DNA of 64,000 bases from Costus lasius (GCA_027563935.2 CM050446.2:108790499-108854498); one strand, 5' to 3'. Counted from the first letter of the stretch, positions 46,901-59,169 are shown. Program-made: numbers and translations. Notes: generated from the sequence alone by a model not told the origin.

Positions 46901-48487
46901 TTGGTTTTCCTATAAAACTACAAACACTAGTTTCTAAAAGCGTTAGAGTAATCTGATTTCATTAAGCTATTAGTTATCTATAAATGTTTTCCAAAATGCA
47001 TTGTTTGAATGTTGCATGACCGGCCACCCCATCAATGGGCTAATAGGAAATTTGGTTCTAACTCCTTACTCATTTTGTTGGATTTGGTTGAATTAATACT
47101 AAATTGATAATGGAATGACAACCTCAAAGACTCTACTTCAACCTAGAACAATAGGGTTGATCTGGTACAAAGGATCAAACAACCCTCCAACAAAAATTGC
47201 ATTTTAAACAATGTTGTTCTAAAAAATAAATAAATAAATAAATAATAAAAATAAACATTGTTCTCATCTCTTTTCTACCATTGTTAATTTAAGTAGTACT
47301 TCTTTGGCCAGTTCATTTTTTAGGGAAGATTAGAGGAAGTGGTGTGAATTCGATAATGTTATACTAGCATGGATGTTCAACAGTGTAAAGCCTTTAAATG
47401 TCAACATTATTATGTACTTCAAATCTGCAAAGAGCATGTGGGGTTTCCTCATAATGAATTACATTAAGAGCATTATACTTCGCATATCTACTCTTTTTTT
47501 TAACATTTTATCCATGAAATAAGGTACTTATATTGTTTAAGAATTTTTTACTACTCTAAGGACAAATGAGATGAACCATTTTAGTAACAAACCTTCTCTA
47601 CTGAACTTGCTGAGATGGTAGAACCAAAGTGGCAAATTCTTAGTTGTACAATTTCTAATTAAACTTCATCCATCTTTATGTAATGGTTAATCTTTCTAGT
47701 TGATGCATGAAGGCACTATTTCCAGCATCAAGATTGCACTATCTCATGTTTTGCAAGTTACTAACTAACTACCTTGCGCCTATTTCTGATTGATCTGATC
47801 TTCTTGTTATTCATCACGAAGAAATTATAGTAGTCTCATGGTCACCATTGTTTTCCTCCATGTCTTGCATCAATTTTTGATTGGTATACTCTTCCTATTA
47901 TTTTTCATGAAGGCAAAGGTGAAGTGGCCATGATCACCATGTTATTTTTTTCTTTGGGATCTCCACAACAATAGAAGCATGAAAAAAAAGACTCAACACA
48001 TTACACAGCATATTGCTCCTAATCCACATTATGAAGTTACTAATTCTTCTAGGCCAATAGTTGCTCAATTCTACTCTCATAAAAGGAGTATAACTACATA
48101 TTACAATCTTCCACCATTGCCCCTCACAACTTTTGTGATTCCTAGTATGTCATGGATGATAAATTGTGATGCGTCTATCTATGATATGAAAAGCCCAAAA
48201 AGTATGAACCAAGGCTCACCAAACGCAAGAGAATACCTCAAGGAAACCCAAGCATGTTTTTTATGTAAGGTGGCTCTAGACTAGGTGTCAAGTATCCTAG
48301 CCACTCACTTGGGTCACAATATAGAAAAAAACAAAAACTTCAATGATGTCTCAAAGTACAAAATTTTGGTTCATTATCTCATGAGATATCCATTAGGCTA
48401 ACTCCTCTTGGTTTTAGTTCAATTGTCATTCTATATATATTATTCAGCTAAAAATAAGTAAAGACAAAGATAAGTGCACATCATCAA
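43911..48487. other. Intergenic DNA, 4.6 kb, no recognised gene
   Basis: Mostly AT-rich. A more GC-balanced, C-rich part at 45340-46900 resembles LTR or untranslated leader of an unidentified retroelement (start GATGTGGGACCGAGGC at 45342). An (AAAT)n run lies at about 47222-47248. Open frames here, such as 45724-46128, match no protein I know. Confidence 0.4.
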
Positions 48488-51400
48488 TGTTAAATTTAGA
48501 TAAGTTAATTGTTAACAATTTAGACCTGTTAACCCTATACCCTTTTACTTCACTATATACTTGTATCAACACTCAGGTTTATGTACACAATTCTGTACAC
48601 AACTCAACTTGGGTTCAAAGTAGAAAAACCCTAGTTGGCGCCTTTCGCTTAGGGCATTTTTCGTCGTTGCGCCACTGCTGGCTTTCTTCCCACTACTACA
48701 CTCTTGAGGAGCCGAATTGAGGAGCCAAATGACGAGACCTGCATGCCTCACCCCCATGTGGATGAGAGCTTCCCGATGAGCGGAACTATTCAAACCTTGC
48801 TGTTGCATTATTGTTTTTCACCACCGAGAACCAAGCTTCCCAAATCATGCTGGGTTGTTGTTTTTCACCACCGAGAACCAAGCTTCTCTCACGACGGAAT
48901 TTCAAAATTGTCTCTTTCCTTTTTAGAATTGAGAATAATATACCCAGACAATACTCGGTATATTATTCTCAATTCTTTATATCTCTTCTTCCTTTTTTTC
49001 TTTGTTAGGCCAAAATATTAACTCTTTGAAATATTCTGTGAGGGGATTGCGTACGTCGAACACAGGGCGTAATTCCTCATAGTACTTTCAATTGGTTATA
49101 TTTTGATTTTTTTTTTTGGAAGATAAGACAAACCCTAATAATCCTAATTTTGGAAAACCTAAAATCACTACTCCTTCATATGGAACCACAGTGAAATTAA
49201 GTGGTAATGACAACTATACACTATAGGCACAAGCTACGATTTTTAGGGTCAGAGAGAAAGGCACAATGGCACATCACTTAACCACAGGTCCACCTTTCCT
49301 TAGTAACCCATCTTATGTTGTATGGCAGAGTTCTGATATGATTGTTATGACTGCACTGATCAATAGTATGGAACATAATATTGCAATAACAGTTATGTAT
49401 CAGTCAATTGCAAAGGTTGTGTGAGAGTCTCTTAGTAATGTTTATTCCCCACAAGAAAATATTTATCATATATGAAGAATTTTATTCTCTAAAATAGGAA
49501 GATTGTTCTCCACAAGAGTACTATAGTCTTGTACAAGTCACGTGAGATGAAATTACACTGTATCATCCAGCAATTGTAGATATAACAATTATTCTTAAAC
49601 AACAAGAAGAAATTTAGTGGCCAAATTTTTAGGGGTTTAAATGAAAAGTATAATGCAGCTAAGTCTTAGTTATTAGTTGACAAAATAATTTCCAATATAA
49701 AAAGTGCTTTTTCAAGACTTTCAAGAGTTTCTACATCTACCACACATGAAAGTCAAAGTGCTCTTATTACCTCTAAGAGTGAGGGACATGGTAGAGCATC
49801 TAGATCTAGTAGAGGTTGAGGCTATGGATGTGCATTTCCTACGTGTACTCATTGCGGGCATACTAATCATAGTTCTAATAGAAGTTGACAACATTTTGGA
49901 CGCCCTCCTCATGCAAAAGCTGCTATAGATAGTACTACCACTAACTCTGGATGAACGTTTACAATTTCTGCAAATGAATATAAAAAGTATTTAAAGCTAT
50001 CATCCACTACAAAATCATTGCTGCTACTTCAATTACTAGTATTGCATCTTTAGCCTCTTCGAAAAATTCTTGGATTCTTGATTCTGATGCATCCTCACAT
50101 ATGATAGGTAATAAATGTCTTTTTATATCATTGTCAATTGATCATCATCATTCTCTAGTATTAATAGCCAAAGGATCTCTTATTCCTATTTTAAGCTTTG
50201 GATCTATTTGTCTCACACCTATATTACTCTTCATAATATACTTTATGTTTCACAATTTCCAGTAAATTTGTTATCTATATATGCCTTTATAAAAGAATTT
50301 AATTGCTCTGTAACCTTTATCTTTTCTTTCTCATTGTTTATTCCAGGACCTCAAGACTAAGACAACGATTGGTGGGGGGTATAGACGTAGAGGAATCTAT
50401 ATTTTTTTACATATTATGCTTATCACCCCAAGAGGCCTATACTCTACCAGATCTAATGCATACTAGTAGCATTGTCATCTAGGTCATCCTTCAACTGTCA
50501 TTATTAAAAAAATTTATCCTTATTATTGAGTCTTTTTTTAATTATAATGCTTGTCAACTTAGTACGTATTATCGTTCATCATTTCAGTCGAGTCAAAGTA
50601 GTAAGAGTTTAAGTTCATTCCAACTAGTACATTATGATATTTAGGATCCAAGTCCTATCATTGGTAAGGATGGTCGTCGATTTTTGTCAACTTCATAGAT
50701 GACTATTCTAAGATGTGTTTGTGTTTTTTATTAAAAACTAGGTCTAAAATTTTCTCTGTATTTAAAATTTTTTTTGCTGAAATAAAAAATCAGTTTAGTG
50801 TCATTTTAAAAGTCCTAATAATGCTCTTGAATATACTAACTCAAATTTTCAAAATTTATCATTTTCATCATATTATTCATTAAACTACTTATCCATACAT
50901 CTCATCACAAATTGGTCATCACAAAATGGTGTAGCTAAGAGAAAATACAAACATATTCTTGATGTGGCACACATCCTCATGTTTCATACACATGTACCTC
51001 AGTCTTTTTGGCCTGATGATGTTCTTACTTCTAATTTTTTAATTAATCGAATGTCATTATCTAGTCTTCATGGTCTCTATTTTCTATACTCTTTCCATCT
51101 CAATATGCATTCCATTAAGTGCACATATTTTTTGTTGTGTTATATTTATGCTTTGGACCTGGGGTGGATAAGCTAAGTCCTCGTGCTATTAGGTGTATAT
51201 TTCTTAGGTACTTATGAACTCAAAAAGAGTATCGATGTTTTGACTCTATTCAACGACGGCATTATACTAGTACTAATATCACCTTTTATGAGTTAGTTCC
51301 TTTTTTTAATTCCACTAATTATTCATAATAATAAACTTTTTCTCTCCCTCTACCTAGCCCAGTACCACTTGAGAGTTCACCTACTACTCTCTCCAGCCTT

Positions 51401-53190
51401 AGTACAGTCGACGCTTACATGCCTCACCACCAATTGAAGCACCTACGTCTGAAGATTTGCCACATGTCTCGAACCAACACCTAATACAGCTGACTTACTC
51501 ATTGGACTATACAAAGATAAATGTAGCACAACCACATACCCTATTTCTAATTTTGTTTTATACCAGCATATATCACCTGAGCATTATGGATTTCGTAATG
51601 CTCTCTTATCTTTTAATATTCCCCAAAATTATATTGAGGCTATGCAAATACCAAAATGGAAAAGATCAATGGATTAAGAAATCAAAACACTTCAATCTAG
51701 AGGAACTTCAACATTAGTCTCTCTCCCACTAGGAGGACAATCCGTTATTTGTCGTTGGGTATATACTATTAAATATAATCCTGATTGAAGCATTGACTGG
51801 TATAAAACTCGATTAGTTGCAAAAGGATTTACTCTAAGTTTATGGAGTAGATTTTTTTGACATTGTTTATCCCGTCACCTAGATAAATTCTGTTCGTGCT
51901 ATTTTTTCTATCATGGCAAATTTTTAGTGGCAATTACATCAAATGGATCTTAAAAATATCTTTCTTTATCGAGATTCATCTAAGTTAGTTTTTATTATGC
52001 AAGAGAAGTTAATATGCAAACTCAATAAATCAATATATGAACTTAAGCAAACTCCACGTGCTTGGTTTCATAAGTTCTCTCAAATAATGTTCTTCACAGG
52101 GTTTAAATAGAGCAAAGTGGACTCTTCAATTTTCACATGACACAGAAAAAGGAGTAGTACTTCTAGCAATATATTTTGATGATGTACTACTCATAGAAAG
52201 TGATACTATTAGCATAGTTGAAACAAAAAAATTTAAAATCTCAGTTCACCCTCAAAGATCTGGAAAACTAAAGTATTTTTTTAGGATTGAAATAGCATAA
52301 AAAGATGATTGCATTTCATTATCACAAAGAAAATATGTTTTTGACTTAACTAAAAGAAATAGGAATGAAGGATTGCAAACCTGCTGAAATACTAATTGTT
52401 TCAAATCAAAAGTACGAAGTCAATATAAATTCTCCATATATGGATGTGATAAGATATAGACAATTAGTGAAAAAGTTAATTTATCTCACTATTACCATGT
52501 CTAATCTTTTTTATGCTATGGGTATAGTTAGTCAATTTATGCAAAAACCCCAATAATGTCATTTAGATGCTGCTATAAAAATTCTACGATATATCAAAGC
52601 TTCTCTAGGAAAGGTCTTATGTATAAAAATAATGGACAATTCTAAGCAGAAGCCTACTCATATAGTGATTATGCTGGAGATGTTAATGATAGAAAATCTA
52701 TATATGAATTTTGCACCTATCTAGAGGGAACTTAGTGACTTGGAGAAGTAAAAAATCAGTTGTTGTAGCTCGTTCAAGTTGTGAAGCTGAATATAGAGTT
52801 ATGACATAAACTACATATAAAATGATGTGGTTAAAATAATTCCTACAAGAGTTGGGTCTCACGTGTTTTACTACAATGGACATGTATTGTGATAATCAGT
52901 ATATTATTTTTATTGTAAATAATCTGGTAATTCATCAAAAAACTAAACACATTGAAGTTGATTCCAACTTTATCAAGAAAGTTATCTAAAATAAACTCAT
53001 TTGTACACCCTACACCAAATATGAAGATCAATTAGCTAAAATGTTTACTAAAGCTTTGAGTTCAATAAGATTGAGCATTTTATGTAACAAGTTGGGTTTA
53101 ATTGATATTTTCTCTTCAGCTTAAAGGGAGTGTTAAATTTAGATAAGTTAATTGTTAACGAGTTAGATTCATTAACCCAAGATTATACAA
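48488..53190 (+). mobile_element. Copia-type retrotransposon, near full length, decayed
   Basis: The 5' LTR starts at 48488 (TGTTAAATTTAG). The 3' LTR starts at 53131 after a polypurine tract CTTAAAGGGAG, and similarity fades after about 55 bp. Between them in copia order: gag (about 49130-49700), zinc-knuckle remnant (about 49840-49870), protease/integrase (about 50050-51200), reverse transcriptase (about 51690-52250, box YFDDVLL near 52167) and RNase H (about 52660-53000, with SSCEAEY). Stops and frameshifts interrupt every domain. A 29-bp direct repeat lies in the leader (48811-48839 and 48858-48886). Same family as the minus-strand remnant at 35330-38255. Confidence 0.82.
48925..48976. 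repeat. Perfect 19-bp hairpin in the copia leader
   Basis: Arms 48925-48943 and 48958-48976 are exact reverse complements (AGAATTGAGAATAATATAC) around a 14-nt loop. The related leader on the minus strand (about 37950-38120) has no such hairpin. Confidence 0.85.
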
Positions 53191-54012
53191 GAGATGATAA
53201 TGAAGATATGAATGATAAGTTGGATGATCCAATTGACGAAAATGATGATGGTTGATGGATGTCGTGTTTGACATTAACTATGTTTCATATTTTGAAATTT
53301 TCTTTTTCTCATATTCTAATGTTATCATACTAAATTATCTGATTATCATTATAATATGGACATCATTTTTATTTGTCAAATGTGTTGGTTTTCATTATCT
53401 TCCTACTATTTATGTTTACAATTCTTTTATTTATTTTAATTCAATTTAAATTGATGTTATGAACCTTGTTTATTAAGTTATAGTTTTTTTTCATTATTGT
53501 TTAGTTTGAAGTAAGATTTAGTTTCTATTATAAGTTTGACCCTTGCTTCACTCAAGCATATGCCTAGGCATGTTTATGCTCTTGATGATTATGGACTGTT
53601 GTGCCCAGTGCACTTGGGCTTTAGATAACACTGGCTTCTATTCATTCATATAATGGGCTTTAGATAACACTTGATGATAGTGGACTGTTGTGCCCAGTTC
53701 ACTAGCCAAATTGCTCCTATCTCCTATTCAAAGTATTCCTTATCTACAATTTCATGATATCATCCTAACCAAAACCACCATTTCACCATATTAGTGGCAC
53801 TATTACCTCGATAAGACAAAAAGAAAAAACAAGCAAGCCATGATCGTAAATCTTGTCAAACTTACAGGAAATGCAAGCGAAGCCCTGTATTTGAAAGAGG
53901 GAAAACAAGAAAAAGAATCTAAACCAACACAATGTACACATGCAAATGCAAATTGACTAAGACTGAGAAGCATTATACGGTATTCAATAATAATGAGGCA
54001 AAGAGTAGTTAC
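53191..54012. other. Intergenic DNA or intron of the SYS1-like gene
   Basis: AT-rich with no recognisable exon. Interlaced direct repeats occur at 53581-53632 and 53645-53698: GGGCTTTAGATAACAC and TGGACTGTTGTGCCCAGT each occur twice, in swapped order. If the SYS1-like gene was ever complete, this is the start of its first coding intron. Confidence 0.45.
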
Positions 54013-54236
54013 CCAGCAAGCGATGTGAGAAGAAAGGACGCGATCGCACACCACCCAGTGGTGGTGACCGCGGTGAGCGTGGAGAAATCGAAGAAGTAGA
54101 CAAGGCTCAGCCGAGAAACTCGGGTGCCGACCAGAATGGTCATGAACAACCCGAGCGTCAAACAGTACAAGCACTGCAGGCAGACGATCTGGGCAACGAT
54201 GAGCTACGGATCCCAAACCACAACCCCGTAGAACAT
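54013..54236 (-). pseudogene. SYS1: SYS1-like Golgi membrane protein, first coding exon with nonsense codon
   Basis: Read from 54236 the exon encodes MFYGVVVWDP, a stop, then LIVAQIVCLQCLY, then SRLSLVYFFDFSTLT and a hydrophobic stretch to SLAG, ending at a GT donor (54012-54011). This is the N-terminal half of SYS1, a four-pass Golgi/TGN membrane protein that recruits ARL-type GTPases. Codon 11 is TAG (54206-54204) where relatives have Trp or Gln, a single-base change. The frame is otherwise perfect over 74 codons. The following exon is not found in the 5.5 kb of copia and AT-rich DNA downstream or in the rest of the window. It is a pseudogene fragment unless the stop is a sequencing error and the remaining exons lie elsewhere. 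Confidence 0.8.
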
Positions 54237-54972
54237 GGCTGCTGCTTCTCACCAAGGAGCGCAGCCAGGAAGCAGATATCTGAGATCAGGGCCCAAGTTT
54301 TCCAATGGCGTTCAGAACGACCAAATCCGGAGGGCCTAAGGCTTCGCAATTCTTCGATCGATGAATCAACCACCAATGTATCACGCCAATTCTAGAAAGA
54401 AAAACAAAGTACGTTACCGGATCAGAGTTCCAGGAACCGAGGAAGGATCTGATTGCGTCTGCATCTGCATACGAGACGAGAGATTAAGGTTCCTCCTCTT
54501 CGTTCTTGTTAGCTTTTGGATGAAGAGCGAGAGAAGGAAGGAGGGAGGGGGGAGAAGCCGATCAAATGTGCAATGGAATGGAAATTGAAGACAAAGAGCC
54601 AATTTCTTTAAAATATATATAAATATTTAAGTATAATATTATTAAATAAAAGATTACAAGTTAATTTAAAATTATTCTATGTACTAATTAAAAACACAGA
54701 GTCCAATTAAAAATCTTTTAAAATAAGACTTTACAGAAAAAAAATAAAGTTTGAAATAAAAACCGTATAAAGGTCAAAATTGTCCGATAACGATATTATG
54801 CATCAAAAGAAAGGATTGTTTTCATAACATTATAATTTTTAAGCTAAATGTTTAAAAACTTTAAACAAATACATTATTATATACGCGATAAGAATAAATA
54901 TATAGGTTTAAAGTGTAATTAGTGGTGAATCTAAAGATTAGAGTATGCGGGGGCAAAATTGCCTACACTAGA
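54237..54972 (-). promoter_or_regulatory. Probable 5' UTR and upstream region of the SYS1-like exon
   Basis: The minus-strand sequence above the ATG includes a short upstream open frame from 54376 that overlaps the start codon in another frame, and a pyrimidine-rich segment at 54500-54600 (CTCCCCCCTCCCTCC). Beyond 54600 it is AT-rich to the gag-only element. No TATA box is certain. Confidence 0.4.
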
Positions 54973-56227
54973 TCTCAGGCCCGGTTTAATCGGTTCGGCC
55001 CAGCCTAAACATTGATCCAAATCGAAGCCCGTGGAGAGAAATCACTCAGTCAACACGGGACGTTGACCCGAACTCGGCACACAGCCGTGCGGACGCGAGC
55101 TCGTCGCGAGGCTTAGGCGCGGCATCGTCTCTGCAAAGCTCAGGAGCGGGCGAGCGCGCGAGCTCACCCGAAGTTGGCGGCGCGAGCTTCCCGGACACGG
55201 CACCAGACGCGGACGATGGGATCTTGGCAGGGTTCTCGGACGTGGACAGACATGCGCGGAAGGATCGGAGGGTGCGGCTGCCCTAATTTGGGAAGGGAGA
55301 CCCGGTCCAGGTGGAGTTGAGGAGGCGGCGAAAACCCACTGCTTCTACTTATAAAGCGACGGGAAGGAGAGCAATCTAGGGGCATCTTCTTCGACCTTCG
55401 TCACCGACCTCCACCATCAGAGAGACCGGCGGCGAGAGTTTGAGCTCAGGGGAGCTTCATTAACGAGGGAGTGAAACAAGAGATCTGTAACCGGAACTAG
55501 GGAGTTCCAGCGAGGGAGGGGAAGAGGGCGTCGGTGACGGGGATCGTCGACGGTGAGGAGGAGCTTTGTACAAGGTTTAAGAGAATAATAAGAAGCTTGC
55601 CGATTATCTTTACCTTCCCCTGTTTCTTCGTTCTTCAGCGGCGACAGCAACGAGCTTTGGCAACAGACGGCCATTGGTAACGGCTTGGACGAGGGCGAAG
55701 ATAAAGCCGTCTTCCCCTAGCTGGTATTCACCCGGCGACCGACGACGCGGACGGCGGCGTCGCGAGGCAGATGAGTGAGTCGAACGTTCAGGCGTTCGTT
55801 TCGAGGAGGGAGGTCAACGTAGTTAGCAATCGGGCGGAGATCGATTTCGATCTCGCGATTTCGGGGCGGCTGACGCAAGGCGAACGTTAGCATCGAAATT
55901 GATTTCAGACGAGGGATTTCGAATTGGATTTCTGACGTTGGCGTGACGTCAGCGAAATCGGATTAATTCGGCGAGGAGGCGATTTGCGGTCAACGGTCAA
56001 TTTTGACTAGAGGTAACTTTTAATTAGGGTTCTTTTCGGATTTCCTGAAATTAGGGTTAGGGTTTCTCCGTGTGAATTATAATTTGGGGGATAAAATTAT
56101 TCGGGAAAGTTAGGGTTTTCAATTTTGGGTCGGAAACCCTAGGTAGTTCGCGCTCCGATGTTCCGCCGGATAACCCTGAGACAACGGATAAGCACTGGTC
56201 CAGGGCTGATCCGACCGGGGCGTGACA
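54973..56227 (+). repeat. 5' LTR of the gag-only element
   Basis: A 1,255-bp LTR running TCTCAGGCCC (originally TGTCAGG by comparison with 57619) to GGCGTGACA. It contains a TATA box TATAAA at 55348-55353 in CTACTTATAAAGCGACGG, conserved in the 3' LTR at 57998-58003. It is followed by a primer site-like ATTGCTATCAGAGC (56228-56241). Open frames in it on the minus strand are not genes. Confidence 0.85.
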
Positions 56228-56241
56228 ATTGCTATCAGAGC

Positions 56242-57464
56242 AGGCTAACGTGTTACGGCGAACACGACACCTTCACCCGCGAAGGTGAAGAAGGGCTTGA
56301 AGTTTCAAAAGATCACCCACACAACCAAGGGAGCGTCAGAGGACGTCTGGCCCAAAGGTAAAGCCAAGGAGACAACTAAACCTGAGAAGATAGTGAACCA
56401 AGGTGATCGCATAGCAGAGATCGAGCAAACGCTCAGTATGATGGGTGATCGGGACACGGCGGTGCTTCCCCAGATGGAGAGACTTCAGAGGATAGTGGAG
56501 CAACATAGGTTACAAATTGAGAATTTACAACAGACCCTGGAGAGTCTGCTCAACCTGTCAGAGCAGATGGTCAGGATCCGTGAGGAACAACAGGTAGGGA
56601 TGGCACGGATGCACGAGGAGATGCAGGCTGAGATCAGGGTACTGCGCTTGGCTCTAATGCAAGTATCCCGAACTGCCGCGACGGCGGAGCAGGAGGCTCC
56701 CAAGCCGAGGATGCGCATCCCTGAGCCAGCGATGTTCGGGGGGGGGGGCTCGATCATCCAGAGAGGTAGAAAACTTTATTTGGGATATGGAACAACTGTT
56801 TTCTGCTAACTATGTTCCAGAAGAAGATCGGGTTCGGGTGTGCATCGCATACCTCACCGGCGCTGCAAAACTTTGGTGGCGGACCAAAGTTAGCTCTACG
56901 ATGGGGGCTACTAGCTTGCCTTCGGAGACTTTCCGTGAGGAACTGCGGTAGCAGTTTCTTCCCAGAAACTCGGCGGACCAAGCTCGTGGGAAGCTGGATC
57001 GGCTGAAGCACACTGGGTCGATCCAGGAGTACGTTAAGGCATTCTTGATGTTGATGTTGGAGCTTCCACGTATGGAGGAGGATGACAGGAGGTATTTCTT
57101 CCTCCGGAACCTTCAGCCATGGGCAGAGACGGAGGTCCGAAGGCACGCACCGATCGATTGGAGGGCGGCTGCGGCGATGGCCAAATCCTTGGTGGATAAT
57201 CAGAAGTTCAGACTAGCACCACCAAGGAAGACCAGGACACCACCAAAAAGCGCGGCTCCCCATCGAAGTGCGGCTCTCCACGGACACCGCCGGGAGCTAG
57301 GGTTCCAGAGAAGGATAGGCCCTGCCGGTGAGCTAGGGTTCCAGAGAGGGATAGGCCCTTTCACCGGCAGAACAGGGGTTCTCCGGGACGACGAGAGCAA
57401 AAACCACAGGGTTGCTTCATGTGCAGTGGTTCTCACTGGGTGAAGGACTGTCCTTCCAGATAGA
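56242..57464 (+). pseudogene. Gag remnant with coiled coil and zinc knuckle
   Basis: The coding region begins near 56285 with a basic start and a long coiled coil (about residues 45-130, rich in Glu/Gln/Leu). At 56738-56748 a run of eleven G shifts the frame. The retrotransposon gag core follows in another frame (56766-57200: AAKLWWRTKV, a TAG at about 56949, then FFLRNLQPWAETEV). A duplicated GELGFQR-type stretch follows (57290-57350). A further shift precedes the knuckle CFMCSGSHWVKDC (57416-57456, C-x2-C-x3-H-x4-C). Gag would form the particle that packages element RNA. The core is related to the gag blocks at 11.4 and 15.0 kb. Confidence 0.75.
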
Positions 57465-57618
57465 AGCTTATGGCCATCGTGGCACAGGAACCAGCCGTGG
57501 AGGCTGAGGAGATCCCCGCAGAGGTGAGAATCGGAGCTTTGAGGATTGGGGCAATGGTGGCCCAAGATTTTCCCATCTCAGACATCGAGGGCGATGTCCA
57601 ATTTGGGCGGGGGAGAAT

Positions 57619-58162
57619 TGTCAGGCCCCGGTTCAACCGGTTCGGCCCAGGTCCAAACATTGGTCCAAATCGAAGCCCGTGGAGAGAAATCACTCGGTCA
57701 ACACGGGACGTTGACCTAAACTCGGCACACAACAGAGCGGACGCGAGCTCGTCGCGAGGCTTAGGCGCGGCATCATCTCCGCGAAGCTCGGGAGCGGGCG
57801 AGCGCGCGAGCTCACCCGAAGTTGGTGGCGCGAGCTTCCCGGACATGGCACCAGACGCGGACGACGGGATCTTGGTGGGGTTCTCAGACGCGGACAAACA
57901 TGCGCGGAAGGATCGGAGGGCGTGGCTGCCCTAATTTGGTAAGGGAGACCCGGTCCAGGTGGAGTTGAGGAGGCGGCGGAAACCCCCTGCCTCTACTTAT
58001 AAAGCGACGGGAAGGAGAGCAATCTAGTGGCATCTTCTTCGACCTTCATCACCAACCTCCACCATCAGAGAGACCGGCGGCGAGAGTTTGAGCTCAGGGG
58101 AGCTTCATCAACGAGGGAGTGAAACAAGAGATCTGTAACCGGAACTAGGGAGTTCCGGCGAG
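57619..58162 (+). repeat. 3' LTR of the gag-only element, truncated
   Basis: Matches the first 541 bases of the 5' LTR closely (TGTCAGGCCCC..., ending ...GGAGTTCCGGCGAG), then stops abruptly. In the 5' LTR the sequence continues from 55515 with GGAGGGGAAG. Here it continues with endogenous pararetrovirus sequence. Confidence 0.88.
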
Positions 58163-59160
58163 CACCAGTTTCATTGTCAGGTACCTGATTACAGGAGCTA
58201 GGTATTGAACAAGAACACCCACCACTCTTTGCTGTCGCGGAAGAAGTGTAAGGAATGAGGGTATGAGGAAGAAAGAAAAGCCCCTCAGTAGTCAAGGTAA
58301 CACCTTTGTAGGAATTAATAAGCATATTAAGCCCGATGATAAATTTAGTTTTGACCAAACTTAAAGGTCGCAAACAAATGCGTCCAATATAAGTAGGAGG
58401 AGTATAATGAGCATTTCCTAGGGAAAAGGAAAGTTTATGTTTGGCCAAAATATATTCATATAAGAATAACTTGCCATCCATTTGTTCAGCATAAAACTTG
58501 TCACTAGGGTCAAGTTTTACATGATATTTTTGAGGAACTAAATCCATGTCTAAGATTGTATTACTACAACCTGTATCAATTAAAGCTGGTAATTCTAATT
58601 TCCAGTCAGCAATTTGGATAATACTATTTATTTTAATTGAGTATAACCATGGGGGTTGTACTGGTTTATGAATAAAGTCAATTTGTTTAGAAGTCGGACC
58701 TTCCTTGGCTTCTTCAAAATAAGATTTTCAGAAGGTATATGTTGACTTCTGAGTTCTAACTCCCCAATTCTTTGAGAGAGTTTATATACTTCATTTTCTA
58801 ATTGAAGAATATGAAGCTCTATAATTTCAGTTCTTACAGATCCTATTGTTTTTTGAGGAACAGGCTGAGAAGAACTAGGTAAAGTTATTTGTTGTTTTTC
58901 AAGGCAAAATTTTCAAGCCTCTAAAGAACAAATAATGCATTGGTAACGAAGAGCCAAACTTGGATACTTTAAACAATAAGTACAAGCATGATCTTGACTT
59001 CCTCGTCTTGGATTCCATTGGTGTTCATGGATTGGTATAATTTTTGGAGTCATTATATGATACGAAGGAATTTCCTTCGAATACTCTTTCTGGAACAACA
59101 ACAATATGAGAAAATAACTAGAATGAAAGGTTATCAATAAGTAATCCCATCCCAAATCTC
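58163..59160 (-). pseudogene. Inverted pararetroviral segment with aspartic protease
   Basis: On the minus strand, from about 59160 down: a Cys-containing stretch (about 59010-58915), a coiled-coil-like stretch (about 58890-58750), and a retropepsin with Asp-Thr-Gly (near 58578-58570) continuing in an open frame to about 58163. Its last part (58168-58235) is nearly identical, in reverse complement, to 61666-61733 just upstream of the reverse transcriptase on the plus strand. The plus-strand copy lacks this protease, so the segment comes from another genome copy or from an inversion. Several stops precede the protease. Confidence 0.7.
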
Positions 59161-59169
59161 TTACACAGG

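Larger units (their letters stand above)
54973..58162 (+). mobile_element. Gag-only LTR retrotransposon (TR-GAG type), 3' LTR broken
   Basis: 5' LTR 54973-56227, internal region 56228-57618 and 3' LTR 57619-58162 (truncated). The internal region is only 1.39 kb and holds a gag-like coding region with a zinc knuckle. No protease motif, reverse transcriptase or integrase lies between the knuckle and the polypurine tract (57605-57616). Intact, it would have been about 3.9 kb. Plant terminal-repeat elements with only a GAG domain have been described and depend on autonomous partners. The 3' LTR stops at 58162, where pararetrovirus sequence begins. Confidence 0.82.

Noticed and set aside
55164..55674. 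Minus-strand frames at 55.2-55.7 kb
   Set aside because: They lie within the 5' LTR of the gag-only element, antisense to its promoter.
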